A stretch of DNA of 64,000 nucleotides from Microbacterium sp. APC 3901 (GCF_030407765.1 NZ_JASDCU010000016.1:1-64000); one strand, 5' to 3'; shown: positions 1 through 7,296, numbered from the stretch's first letter. Notes: generated by a model not told the origin, from the letters alone. A program made the numbers and translations.

Positions 1-47
1 CGCCCGGCATCCGCGATACACAACTGACCCCGCCCGGCATCCGCGAT
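1..47 (-). repeat. 30-bp period tandem repeat (1.5 copies)
   Basis: The word CGCCCGGCATCCGCGAT occurs at 1-17 and again at 31-47, so the period is 30 bp. Read on the minus strand each unit begins GGGTCAGTTGTGTATC. That head is nearly the same as the head of the 30-bp tandem units at 7156-7245 and of the 46-bp palindromes at 7090 and 7251, while the tail differs. The array may continue to the left of the window. Confidence 0.75.
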
Positions 48-88
48 TCGAAGGCCGGACCGAAACGCCCACCCCGCGCGGGTGCGGT

Positions 89-134
89 GGTCAAGAACGC
101 ACCCGAAGCAGCGATCTCGGATGCGCTTTTGACC
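89..134 (-). repeat. 46-bp palindromic element, copy A
   Basis: On the minus strand this is a 46-bp element starting GGTCAA and ending TTGACC, with the shared inner core GCGCATCCG and GGGTGCG. It has the same length and block order as copies at 182, 7090 and 7251. Its terminal arms pair perfectly even though they differ from those of the 7090 copy (GGTCAC/GTGACC), which is a compensatory change. It lies in a gene-free stretch. Confidence 0.7.
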
Positions 135-181
135 ACCGCTGACCGTGACTGTGCGCCGTCCGCGGTTGCACGGATGTGCGG

Positions 182-227
182 GGTCGAAGAACCACCGGAC
201 ACCGTGATTTCGGATGCGTTATTGGCC
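182..227 (-). repeat. 46-bp palindromic element, copy B (degenerate)
   Basis: The minus strand carries a diverged 46-bp copy: it keeps CGCATCCGAAA at the same offset, a TCCGGTGG block and a GACC end, but the terminal arms (GGCCAA/TCGACC) no longer pair fully. Copies A and B are 93 bp apart, so a chance in-frame protein repeat (ISDALL) appears if the plus strand is translated; I regard that as a by-product. Confidence 0.6.
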
Positions 228-264
228 ACCGCAGACGAGCGCGATCGGATGCTGCGCGCGGTCG

Positions 265-371
265 GCGCCGGAGAGCGGACGCGGACGCGGCGGATGCGAC
301 GGATGCGGATGCGGACGCAGATGCGGCGGACGCGTATGCGCCGGAGAGCGGACGCGGACGCGGCGGATGCG
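265..371. repeat. Low-complexity GCGGAYGCG tract with a 34-bp direct repeat
   Basis: Positions 265-298 and 338-371 are the same 34 bp (starting GCGCCGGAGAGCGGACGCGG), 73 bp apart, inside a purine-biased run of GCGGATGCG/GCGGACGCG words that reaches to about 392. The tract ends only some 10 bp past the glycerate kinase stop codon. I see no convincing gene in 1-402; translations of this tract give only Ala-Asp or Arg-Gly low-complexity strings. Confidence 0.7.
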
Positions 372-402
372 GCGGAGAGCGGATGCGGCAGGCGGCGACC
401 GG

Positions 403-1503
403 TCAGCGCGACCGGGCGAGCGCGGCTCCGGCCTCGCGCAACCAGCGGGCGGGGTCGGCGAGAGCGGATTCCGATGATCCCGCGATATCGGTGAGGGACG
501 CGGATGCCGCGAACAGCGCCACATCGGAATCCTGGGTGATTCGCCCGGCCGCGAGCACTGCCGCTGCCCCGGCGGATGCCGCGAGGCCTGCGATGAACGA
601 GGGCACCTTGCCGTCACCGGACTGCCCGTCGTACGATCCCTCGCCCGTGACGACGACGTCGGCGTGGGCGATCGCATCCGCGAGTCCGATGAGCTCTGCC
701 ACCTCGGCAGCACCGGGAGCGAGCGTTGCTCCCCACACGACGAGCGCACCGCCCGTGCCACCGGCGGCTCCTGTGCCGGGCAGAGCGGGGTCGAGGCCGA
801 GCAGGTCGGCGAGTCGGGCGAGCGCGGCATCCACGTGTGTGATGTCGTCGCCGGAGAGCCCCTTCTGCGGACCGAACACCACTGCCGCCCCCCGCGGGCC
901 GACGAGCGGGTTGGTGACGTCGGTGAGCACCCGCACCTGAGGCGCGGTGCGCAGAGCCGTCAGGTCGACCGATGCGATGTCGGCGAGGCCGCGCGCTCCG
1001 CGGACGACCGGCTCACCGGAGGCGTCGAGGAACCGCGCGCCCAGCGCTGACAGCATCCCGGTGCCGCCGTCGGTCGACGCGCTCGATCCGATGCCGACCA
1101 CGAGCCGTGCGACCCCGTGGTCGAGGGCCGCGGCGATCGCCTGGCCGAAGCCTGTGGTGTCGGCGTCCCACGGGCGCAGCTCGTCGAGCAGTTCGATGCC
1201 CGACGTCGATGCGAGGTCGACGACTCCGGTGCCGCCGGGGGAAACTGCGGATGGAGGCAGCAGCAGCCAGCTGGTCTCGAGCGGCACGCCCGTGGGGCCA
1301 TCGACGACGACCGGCATCCGTCGCGCCCCAGGCACGGCCGCGGCGAACGCGGCGACGGTGCCCTCGCCGCCGTCTGCCATGGGGCGGTGCACGAACGTCG
1401 CGGAGGGATCGACTGACGACCAGCCGTCGGCGAGGGCTGCCGCAGCATCGACTGCAGTGATCGTGCCCTTGAAGCTGTCGGGTGCCAGCACGACCCGGGT
1501 CAT
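403..1503 (-). CDS. glxK: Glycerate kinase
   Basis: Glycerate kinase of the GlxK/GarK family. It phosphorylates D-glycerate with ATP in the cytoplasm, giving 2-phosphoglycerate (3-phosphoglycerate in some members) for lower glycolysis. The 366 residues are the usual family length. APDSFKGT lies at residues 7-14 and ADGGEGT at 43-49, and a glycine-rich GIGSSASTDGGTGM segment lies mid-protein, all family hallmarks. The ATG start overlaps the LacI stop codon by 4 bp, so it is translationally coupled to that regulator. It is the last gene of the minus-strand sugar cluster, which suggests that this pathway ends in glycerate. Confidence 0.93.
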   Translation of the reverse strand: MTRVVLAPDSFKGTITAVDAAAALADGWSSVDPSATFVHRPMADGGEGTVAAFAAAVPGARRMPVVVDGPTGVPLETSWLLLPPSAVSPGGTGVVDLASTSGIELLDELRPWDADTTGFGQAIAAALDHGVARLVVGIGSSASTDGGTGMLSALGARFLDASGEPVVRGARGLADIASVDLTALRTAPQVRVLTDVTNPLVGPRGAAVVFGPQKGLSGDDITHVDAALARLADLLGLDPALPGTGAAGGTGGALVVWGATLAPGAAEVAELIGLADAIAHADVVVTGEGSYDGQSGDGKVPSFIAGLAASAGAAAVLAAGRITQDSDVALFAASASLTDIAGSSESALADPARWLREAGAALARSR

Positions 1504-2558
1504 CGCGCGATACCGGGTGTGCTCGCACGCACGATGACCTCGAGCGGCAGCGCCGCCTGCTGCCAGTCGGCGTCGACCGTCGCGCGGAAGGCCTGGTAGC
1601 CGACCTCGCTGAGCGGCACGCGCACGGTCGTGAGCGCCGGGCTCACATCGCTCGACGAGGGCACATCGTCGAAACCGCAGACAGCGATGTCGGTGCCGAT
1701 CTCGCGACCTGCGTCGCGGATCGCCGACATCGCGCCGATCGCGACGACATCGCTCATGCCGAACACGAGGGTGCCCGGCTCGACTCCCTCGGCGAGCGCC
1801 GACGACATTGCCTGCACCCCCGATTCGCGGCGGAAGTCGCCTCGGATCAGCCGATCGACCGACCCTCCACCTGACTCGAAGCCCGCACGGAATCCGGCGA
1901 GACGCTCGTCTGAGGTGAGCACTCCTTCGGCCGCACCGATCGCGATCGCCGAGCGATATCCGAGCGACGCCATGCGGCGGCCGAGCGCCTCGGCACCGGC
2001 GCGGTTGTCGATCTCGACATGCCGGTTCTCTGCGCTGCCTGCCCCGAACGTCACCACGCGCCCACCGAATCGGGCGTACTCGGCCAGCTCGCGCGAGGTG
2101 TCGGAGTCCGTCGGCTCGTCGGTGCGCGAGGCGGCGAGGATCAGGCCCTGGGGACGCTGTCCGCGCAGCGCGCGCACGATGCGCGCCTCGCGGGCGGGGT
2201 CGCGCTCGGTGATCGCGATCGTGACGACGAGACCCTGCTCGTCGGCTCCGCGCGCGACACCGGCGGCGATGAGTCCGAAGTAGGGGTCGGCGATGTCGGC
2301 GACGAGCAGCGCGATCACGGGCGAGCTGCCGCGAGCTGTGGCCTGCGCCGACGCGTTCGCCGTGTAGCCCAGCTCGGCCGCCGCCTGCTCGACGCGCTCA
2401 CGGAAGGACTCGGCGACCTTGCGCTCGGATCCGTTGAGAACACGGGATGCCGTGGCGAGCGATACCCCGGCTTCACGGGCGACGTCGTGCAGCGTGGGGG
2501 CTGCACCCCGCGAGTGCCGCGGCTGACGCACCCGGGAAGGGCTTTCCTGCTGACTCAT
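1500..2558 (-). CDS. LacI-family transcriptional regulator
   Basis: A 352-residue LacI/GalR-type regulator. The DNA-binding helix-turn-helix and hinge helix are at residues 22-43 (TLHDVAREAGVSLATASRV then LNG), followed by a periplasmic-binding-protein-like sensor domain beginning near VIALLVADIADPYFG. Regulators with an ATASRVLNG recognition/hinge segment usually bind CG-centred palindromes such as GGAAAGCGCTTTCC, and two such sites lie upstream of the cluster's first gene (6980-6993, 7034-7047), so it probably represses the 2637-6934 genes. The ATG at 2558 is preceded by TAAGCT (2565-2570) with 6 nt between, a leaderless arrangement; no Shine-Dalgarno is visible. Confidence 0.93.
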   Translation of the reverse strand: MSQQESPSRVRQPRHSRGAAPTLHDVAREAGVSLATASRVLNGSERKVAESFRERVEQAAAELGYTANASAQATARGSSPVIALLVADIADPYFGLIAAGVARGADEQGLVVTIAITERDPAREARIVRALRGQRPQGLILAASRTDEPTDSDTSRELAEYARFGGRVVTFGAGSAENRHVEIDNRAGAEALGRRMASLGYRSAIAIGAAEGVLTSDERLAGFRAGFESGGGSVDRLIRGDFRRESGVQAMSSALAEGVEPGTLVFGMSDVVAIGAMSAIRDAGREIGTDIAVCGFDDVPSSSDVSPALTTVRVPLSEVGYQAFRATVDADWQQAALPLEVIVRASTPGIAR

Positions 2559-2636
2559 GCCCTGAGCTTACTGCGCGGAGCGAGATGCGCCGGGGAGCAG
2601 ATCGCGGCGTCCTGAGTCGTGATGAGCATGTCGGCG

Positions 2637-3395
2637 TTAGAGCGAGAGGTACGAGCGGAGCGTCGCCGCCTCGCCGCGCAGCATCGCCGGGTCGTCGCCG
2701 GGCACGAACTCGAGCAGGGCGTCTCGCGGCGGGATGGGCGCAGACTGCGCCTCTCCGAAGAACCGGGTCCAGAGGGCATCGCGCGCCCGCAGCGGAAGCC
2801 TGTCGTGATCGGGCCACCACGAGAACACGTGCGCGGCGGTCACCTGGTCGGCGATCGCACGGTACTCGTCGAGCACCACGTCGACCGCGGCGCCGACAGT
2901 GGGCTGCCAGTAGGTGCTGAGCGTCGGCCTCGCGACTTCCTCGAGCACCCCGAGAGTCGTCGGCGCGGTGTCCGCGAGCGTGCCCGAGTGGAACTCGAGC
3001 GCAAGCGAGATGCTCCGTGCGTTCGCCTCGTCGACCGCATCCTGCAGCCGGGTGATCGTCGACGCCCGGTCCTGCGGTGAGGCCTCGTCGGATCCGACCG
3101 ACCCCGCCCAGACGCGCACGCGGTCGACGCCGAGCGCCTCGGCGGTGTCGAGCACCGGGGTGATCGGCTCGTCGGCACCGGCCCGGAAGTATGAGCCGTA
3201 CGAGCACGATGTCAGCCCGGCATCCGTCGTCAGCTTCGCCACTCTCGCCGCCTGCTCGACGTCGCCGGCCGGCACGTGCACGTCGGCGCCCCACTCGATG
3301 ACCTCGAGCCTCGCCTCCGCAGCGAGCTCGACGACGCGTTCGGCGCTCAGCGATCGGAAGGTCACCGAGCAGAGTCCTGGGCGGATCTTCGTCAT
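2637..3395 (-). CDS. TIM-barrel sugar phosphate isomerase/epimerase-like protein
   Basis: A 252-residue member of the xylose isomerase-like TIM-barrel family (AP endonuclease 2 / IolE-IolI / Hyi type). The start TKIRPGLCSVTFR, the VIEWGADVH strand and the LALEFH strand with its acidic metal ligand are typical. The family isomerises or dehydrates sugars and keto-inositols using a divalent metal; the substrate here is unknown. The start codon follows a GAGAGGAT ribosome-binding site. It lies downstream of a second TIM-barrel gene and upstream of the LacI gene, separated from them by 340 bp and 78 bp, so it may belong to the same regulon but need not share one transcript. Confidence 0.85.
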   Translation of the reverse strand: MTKIRPGLCSVTFRSLSAERVVELAAEARLEVIEWGADVHVPAGDVEQAARVAKLTTDAGLTSCSYGSYFRAGADEPITPVLDTAEALGVDRVRVWAGSVGSDEASPQDRASTITRLQDAVDEANARSISLALEFHSGTLADTAPTTLGVLEEVARPTLSTYWQPTVGAAVDVVLDEYRAIADQVTAAHVFSWWPDHDRLPLRARDALWTRFFGEAQSAPIPPRDALLEFVPGDDPAMLRGEAATLRSYLSL

Positions 3396-3511
3396 GGGTT
3401 CATCCTCTCAATGGGCTGCGCCGGTGTCTCGGGGTTTGCGCCCCGCTTGCTTCGTGCCCCGGGCCGCCCGGTGCCTGCGTGTTCCGAGCCGCCTGCCCTG
3501 TGCCGTCGACT

Positions 3512-3581
3512 CCGCACGATCTGCCCCGCACGATCTGCCCCGCACGATCCGCCCCGCACGATCCGCCCCGCACGATCCGCC
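3512..3581. repeat. Five tandem 14-bp repeats
   Basis: Five head-to-tail 14-bp units, CCGCACGATCTGCC twice then CCGCACGATCCGCC three times, followed by a partial CCGCGATCG. They lie in the 340-bp gene-free gap between the two TIM-barrel genes. Unit length is not a multiple of three, and no gene crosses the array. It looks like a variable-number tandem repeat; a binding array is possible but nothing shows it. Confidence 0.85.
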
Positions 3582-3671
3582 CCGCGATCGACCCCTGCAC
3601 CGTCGGCAGGACCGAGGCACGGATGCAAGACGAGAGACCGTGTTCCGGTCCGGCAACCGTGCCCGAGTCCT

Positions 3672-3705
3672 GCACGCTGCACGCGGCACGCGGCACGCGG
3701 CACTC
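3672..3705. repeat. 7-bp GCACGCG tandem repeat
   Basis: GCACGCT followed by three GCACGCG units and a partial GCACTC, in the same gap as the 14-bp array and just upstream (plus-strand sense) of the next gene's stop codon. Simple slippage is the likeliest origin. Confidence 0.75.
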
Positions 3706-3735
3706 AACACGCACGGGTCGCCGTGCCTACGTCCG

Positions 3736-4599
3736 TCAGCGCAGGTGCGGTGAGACCGCGGCGCCGAAGGTCTCAGCCGTGCGCCGCACGACGTTCTCGG
3801 GAGCATCCGCCCAGATGTCGGCGTTGAAGATCTCGACCTCGATGTCGCGGTCGTAGCCCGTGTCGATCACGGCCCGGGTGAGCGAGCCGAAGTCGATCAC
3901 ACCGTCGCCGGTGTAGTGCCGCGAGAGCAGCACGTCGGCCGCGAGCGGGGTCTTCCAGTCGCACACCTGGTAGGTCGCGATGCGGCCCTCGCGACCGGCG
4001 CGCGCGATCTGGTCGAGCACCTGCGGGTCCCACCAGATGTGGAACGTGTCGACGGCGGCTCCCACCACATCGGCGTCGAAGTCCGCCGCGATGTCGAGCG
4101 CCTGACCCAGCGTCGAGACGACGGCACGGTCGGAGGCGTACATCGGATGCAGCGGCTCGATCGCGAGCGTCACGCCCGCAGCCTTCGCGTCTGCGGCGAG
4201 CTCTCCGATCGCGTCGCGCACACGTTCACGCGCACCGATCAGATCGCGGGAACCGGCGGGGAGCCCCCCGGCGACCAGCACGAGCACGGCCGTCGACCCG
4301 TCGGCACCGGCCGCGGCGAGCGTCGCGGTCTCTTCGATGGCTCGGCGGTTGTCATCGAGTGCGGCGACGCGCTCCGGGCCCGCGGGAAGGGTGAAGAAGC
4401 CGCCACGGCAGTGCGTGGTGAACCGCAGACCGGAGTCGGCGAGCATCCGCGCGGCGACATCGAGTCCGACCTCGTTCACCGGTTCGCGCCAAAGACCGAT
4501 CGCCTGGATGCCGGCATCCGCCGTCACCCGCAGCGCGGTCTCGAGGTCTGCGTGCTTGATGGTCGCCTGGTTGATCGACAGCCGGGGATCGACGGTCAT
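3736..4599 (-). CDS. TIM-barrel sugar phosphate isomerase/epimerase-like protein
   Basis: A 287-residue xylose isomerase-like TIM-barrel protein, distinct from the 252-residue protein downstream. Candidate metal-binding strands are visible in order: LAIEPLHPM (Glu), AAVDTFHIWW (Asp, His) and IEVEIFNADIW (Glu), the pattern of IolE/Hyi/tagatose-epimerase relatives. It probably isomerises, epimerises or dehydrates a keto-sugar made by the neighbouring dehydrogenase. Its ATG overlaps the stop codon of the DUF993 gene by 4 bp (ATGA), so the two are translationally coupled and probably act in the same pathway. The substrate cannot be read from the sequence. Confidence 0.87.
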   Translation of the reverse strand: MTVDPRLSINQATIKHADLETALRVTADAGIQAIGLWREPVNEVGLDVAARMLADSGLRFTTHCRGGFFTLPAGPERVAALDDNRRAIEETATLAAAGADGSTAVLVLVAGGLPAGSRDLIGARERVRDAIGELAADAKAAGVTLAIEPLHPMYASDRAVVSTLGQALDIAADFDADVVGAAVDTFHIWWDPQVLDQIARAGREGRIATYQVCDWKTPLAADVLLSRHYTGDGVIDFGSLTRAVIDTGYDRDIEVEIFNADIWADAPENVVRRTAETFGAAVSPHLR

Positions 4600-5768
4600 G
4601 CGTCCACTCCGTTCAGGCGCAGCATTCCGTGCCAGCGCTCTCGCGCGAGCTCGGGGTGCTCGAGCGCGAGCGACGCGTTGGCGAGTTCGACGATGCGGCT
4701 GAGGTGCGGAAGGCTCCGCGCCGAATGCAGACCGCCCACCATCTGGAACGCGGGCTGGTGCCCGTTGAGCCAGGCGAGAAACGCGACGCCCGTCTTGTAG
4801 TAGAACGTCGGGGCGGCGAAGACCTGACGGCTGAGCTCTTCGGTCGGGCCGAGGATCTCGAGGTAGCGGGCGGGGTCACCGGCATCCAGTGCCTGGATCG
4901 CCGCGGACGCCACCGGCGTGATCGCCGCGAACGCACCGAGCAGCGCGTCGGAGTGCCCGTCGCCCTGGCCCACGGTGTCGCCGCCGATCAGGCCGACGTA
5001 GTTGAAGTCGTCACCCGTGAACATGCGCACGCCCTCAGGCAGACGTTCGCGCACCGAGATCTCGGACTCGGCGTTCAGCAGGCTCATCTTGACGCCGGCG
5101 ATCTTGTCGGGCTGCTCGGCGATCACATCGAGCAGCACAGCGGATGCCGTCTGCCAGTCGTCCGCTCCGAAGTACCCGGCGAGCTCGGGGTCGAAGGCCG
5201 TTCCGAGCCAGTGCAGCACGACCGGCACCGTGGCCGACGCGAGCACTTCGCGGTAGACACGACGGTAGTCGTCGGCATCCGTCGCCACCCTTGCGAGGTG
5301 CCGTGAGGCCATGAGAACGGGCCCCGCTCCCTGTTCCTCGGTGAAGTGCAGCTGCTCCTTGTAGGCGTCGATCACCTGGTCGAGCGAGATGTGCGAATCG
5401 GCGATGTGGTCGGTGTTGACGCCGACCACGACCGAGCCGCCCTCCTCGCGGGCGACCTCGGCGCTGCGGGCGATGAGCTCGCGCGTCGCCGCGGCATCCA
5501 GACCCATGTTGCGCTGCGCGGTGTCCATGGCGTCCGCGACGCCGAGTCCCCACGAGTAGACGTTGCGGCGGAACGCGAGCGTCGACTCCCAGTCGATGTC
5601 GGCGGGCTGTCCCGGGGTGTTGTCGGCGTGCACCAGGGGCACGACGTGGGCGGCGGCGTAGGCGACGCGGCTCTGCAGCGGCGAGGACGGGCGGGAGTAC
5701 CCGCCGCCCTCGTGCAGCTCGGCATCCGTCACCGCACCCGCGGCGTCGAGAAGTCGGAGAGTGCTCAT
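4596..5768 (-). CDS. DUF993 dihydrodipicolinate synthase-like protein
   Basis: A 390-residue protein of the DUF993 family, an offshoot of the class I aldolase/dihydrodipicolinate synthase fold with no well-established reaction. Segments typical of it include VVVGVNTDHIADSH, PVVLHWLGTAFDPELAGYFG, KIAGVKMSLLNAE and MFTGDDFNYVGLI; the Lys in GVKMS sits where DHDPS-type aldolases place the Schiff-base lysine, so an aldol or retro-aldol reaction is likely. The start chosen is ATG at 5768, 2 bp after the oxidoreductase stop; reading further upstream in frame only enters the antisense of that gene. It is coupled to both neighbours in the probable operon. Confidence 0.85.
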   Translation of the reverse strand: MSTLRLLDAAGAVTDAELHEGGGYSRPSSPLQSRVAYAAAHVVPLVHADNTPGQPADIDWESTLAFRRNVYSWGLGVADAMDTAQRNMGLDAAATRELIARSAEVAREEGGSVVVGVNTDHIADSHISLDQVIDAYKEQLHFTEEQGAGPVLMASRHLARVATDADDYRRVYREVLASATVPVVLHWLGTAFDPELAGYFGADDWQTASAVLLDVIAEQPDKIAGVKMSLLNAESEISVRERLPEGVRMFTGDDFNYVGLIGGDTVGQGDGHSDALLGAFAAITPVASAAIQALDAGDPARYLEILGPTEELSRQVFAAPTFYYKTGVAFLAWLNGHQPAFQMVGGLHSARSLPHLSRIVELANASLALEHPELARERWHGMLRLNGVDA

Positions 5769-5770
5769 GC

Positions 5771-6934
5771 TCAGTCCAGCGTCAGCGGTTCGAGCGCGAC
5801 CTTGCGGCCCTCGGCACTCGAGGTCAGTCCAGCTTCGGCGAACTGCACCCCGCGAGCACCGGAGAGCAGGTCGAACGGGTACTTCGTGCCCTCGGCGAAT
5901 GAGACCAGGTACTCCTCCCACTGCTGACGGAAGCCGTTGATGAAGACGTCGTTGGTCGGGACGTTCTGCCAGTCGGCGTCGTAGTCGTGGCTGTCTTCGA
6001 GGTCGGGGTTCCAGACCGGCTTCGGAGTCGCGTTGCGGGGCTGGATCTTGGCGCCGAAGAGTCCGACGACCGCGGATCCGTGGGTGCCGTCGACCTGGAA
6101 CTCGACGAGCTCGTCGCGGTTGACGCGCACGGTCCAGCTCGAGTTGATCTCGGCGATGATGCCGCCCTCGATCTCGAAGATGCCGTATGCCGCGTCTTCG
6201 GCGGTGGCGGTGTAGTGCTCGCCGTTCTCGTCCCAGCGGTCCGCGATGTGCACGGCCGCCTGTGCGTAGACGCTCTTGACCTCGCCGAACAGGTTCTCGA
6301 GCACGTAGTTCCAGTGCGGGAACATGTCGACGATGATGCCGCCGCCGTCTTCGGCGCGGTAGTTCCAGCTGGGACGCTGCGCAGGCTGCCAGTCGCCCTC
6401 GAAGACCCAGTAGCCGAACTCGCCGCGCACCGACAGGATGCGGCCGAAGAAGCCCGAGTCGATGAGGCGCTTGAGCTTCTGCAGGCCGGGCAGATAGAGC
6501 TTGTCGTGCACGACGCCGGTCTTGACGCCCGCTGCGTCTGCGAGACGAGCGAGTTCGAGGGCCTCGTCGAGCGACTCGGCGGTGGGCTTCTCGGTGTAGA
6601 TGGCCTTGCCTGCGGCGATCGCCTTGCGCAGGGCCGAGGCGCGGGCCTTGGTCACGAGGAAGTCGGCGTAGATCTCCCACTTCGGGTCGGCCAGCGCTGC
6701 GTCGAGGTCGGTCGTGTAGTCCTCGATGCCGTGCTTTGCCGCGAGCTCGGCGAGCTTGGCCTCGTTGCGGCCGACGAGCAGCGGCTTCACCGTGATGCGG
6801 GATCCGTCGGGCAGCTCGATGCCGCCCTCTTCGCGGATCGCGAGGATCGACCGCACGAGGTGCTGCCGGTAGCCCATGCGCCCGGAGACGCCGTTCATGA
6901 TGATCCCGATCTCGCGGGTTGTCGTCTGCGACAT
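5771..6934 (-). CDS. Gfo/Idh/MocA-family oxidoreductase
   Basis: A 387-residue NAD(P)-dependent sugar or inositol dehydrogenase of the Gfo/Idh/MocA family. It begins with TTREIGIIMNGVSGRMGYRQH, a Rossmann segment with an atypical GVSGRMG fingerprint, and has the family EKPTAE segment (Glu-Lys-Pro). The C-terminal half has the usual alpha/beta domain with DGGGIIVDMFPHWNY. The start is the ATG at 6934; upstream in-frame codons are rich in Arg and run through the repeat region. It is the first gene of the minus-strand cluster, and two LacI-type palindromes lie 46 and 100 bp upstream. The substrate is unknown; oxidation of a sugar or cyclitol as the first step is inferred. Confidence 0.9.
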   Translation of the reverse strand: MSQTTTREIGIIMNGVSGRMGYRQHLVRSILAIREEGGIELPDGSRITVKPLLVGRNEAKLAELAAKHGIEDYTTDLDAALADPKWEIYADFLVTKARASALRKAIAAGKAIYTEKPTAESLDEALELARLADAAGVKTGVVHDKLYLPGLQKLKRLIDSGFFGRILSVRGEFGYWVFEGDWQPAQRPSWNYRAEDGGGIIVDMFPHWNYVLENLFGEVKSVYAQAAVHIADRWDENGEHYTATAEDAAYGIFEIEGGIIAEINSSWTVRVNRDELVEFQVDGTHGSAVVGLFGAKIQPRNATPKPVWNPDLEDSHDYDADWQNVPTNDVFINGFRQQWEEYLVSFAEGTKYPFDLLSGARGVQFAEAGLTSSAEGRKVALEPLTLD

Positions 6935-6979
6935 TGCTGGTCCGTTCTGTGGGAAGCCGTTGCGCCGACCACGTATGCG

Positions 6980-6993
6980 GGTAAGCGCTTTCC
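6980..6993 (-). promoter_or_regulatory. Candidate LacI-family operator 1
   Basis: GGTAAGCGCTTTCC is a CG-centred near-palindrome (13 of 14 positions fit the GGAAAGCGCTTTCC symmetric form), 46 bp upstream of the Gfo/Idh/MocA start. It fits the binding preference expected of the LacI regulator encoded at 1500-2558. Confidence 0.65.
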
Positions 6994-7033
6994 GACAGCA
7001 TGCCATGCCCGCGACCCATGTGCAAGCAGGGAG

Positions 7034-7047
7034 GGAAAACGCTCTCC
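7034..7047 (-). promoter_or_regulatory. Candidate LacI-family operator 2
   Basis: GGAAAACGCTCTCC is a weaker CG-centred palindrome with intact GGA/TCC ends. Its centre is 54 bp from that of operator 1, far enough for looping or cooperative repression of the sugar cluster. Confidence 0.45.
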
Positions 7048-7089
7048 TCGCTGCCGCCGGCGAGTTTCGCCGGGTTCTGCCGCGTGCGG

Positions 7090-7135
7090 GGTCACTTGCG
7101 CATCCGAAACGGCTGTTTGCGGTGCGTTTGTGACC
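7090..7135 (+). repeat. 46-bp palindromic element, copy C
   Basis: The best-formed copy. GGTCAC pairs with GTGACC at the ends, CGCATC pairs with GGTGCG (one G-T) inside, and AAAC pairs with GTTT around a GGCT loop, giving about 16 base pairs in 46 bp. It lies in the gene-free gap between two divergent regulatory regions. No transposase-like gene is nearby. Confidence 0.8.
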
Positions 7136-7155
7136 CCGCATCGCGGACGCGAACA

Positions 7156-7245
7156 GTCGGGGTCAGTTGCGCATCTTCCCCGCCAGTCGGGGTCAGTTGC
7201 GCATCCTCCCCGCCAGGCAGGGTCAGTTGCGCATCCTCCCCGCCA
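7156..7245 (+). repeat. Three tandem 30-bp repeats
   Basis: Three 30-bp units at 7156-7185, 7186-7215 and 7216-7245, each GTCGGGGTCAGTTGCGCATC plus a CTTCCCCGCCA-like tail with one or two differences. A fourth head at 7246 runs straight into the 46-bp copy at 7251. The units therefore look like amplified, truncated 46-bp elements. Confidence 0.85.
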
Positions 7246-7250
7246 GTCGG

Positions 7251-7296
7251 GGTCAGTTGTGCAGCCGAAACGGCTGTTTGCGGTGCGTTTGCGACC
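7251..7296 (+). repeat. 46-bp palindromic element, copy D
   Basis: GGTCAGTTGTGCAGCCGAAA at the head, then CGGCTGTTTGCGGTGCG, ending GCGACC: 46 bp, nearly identical to the copy at 7090 except in the terminal arms, where two pairs are lost. It sits between the tandem array and the end of the galactose regulator gene. Confidence 0.78.

Noticed and set aside
87..494. Possible small protein on the plus strand with a repeated ISDALL segment
   Set aside because: The protein-level repeat arises because two 46-bp palindromic elements happen to be 93 bp apart; downstream it becomes Arg-rich low complexity and overlaps glxK antisense. No ribosome-binding site or promoter is visible.
2533..2546. GGGAAGGGCTTTCC inside the 5' end of the LacI gene as an autoregulatory operator
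   Set aside because: It has GGAA/TTCC ends but an asymmetric GGGC centre with no central CG, and lies inside codons 4-9; too weak compared with the sites at 6980 and 7034.
4596..7025. A single 809-residue reading frame covering the DUF993 gene and beyond
   Set aside because: The first 419 codons are the Arg-rich antisense of the oxidoreductase gene; the recognisable protein begins at the ATG at 5768.
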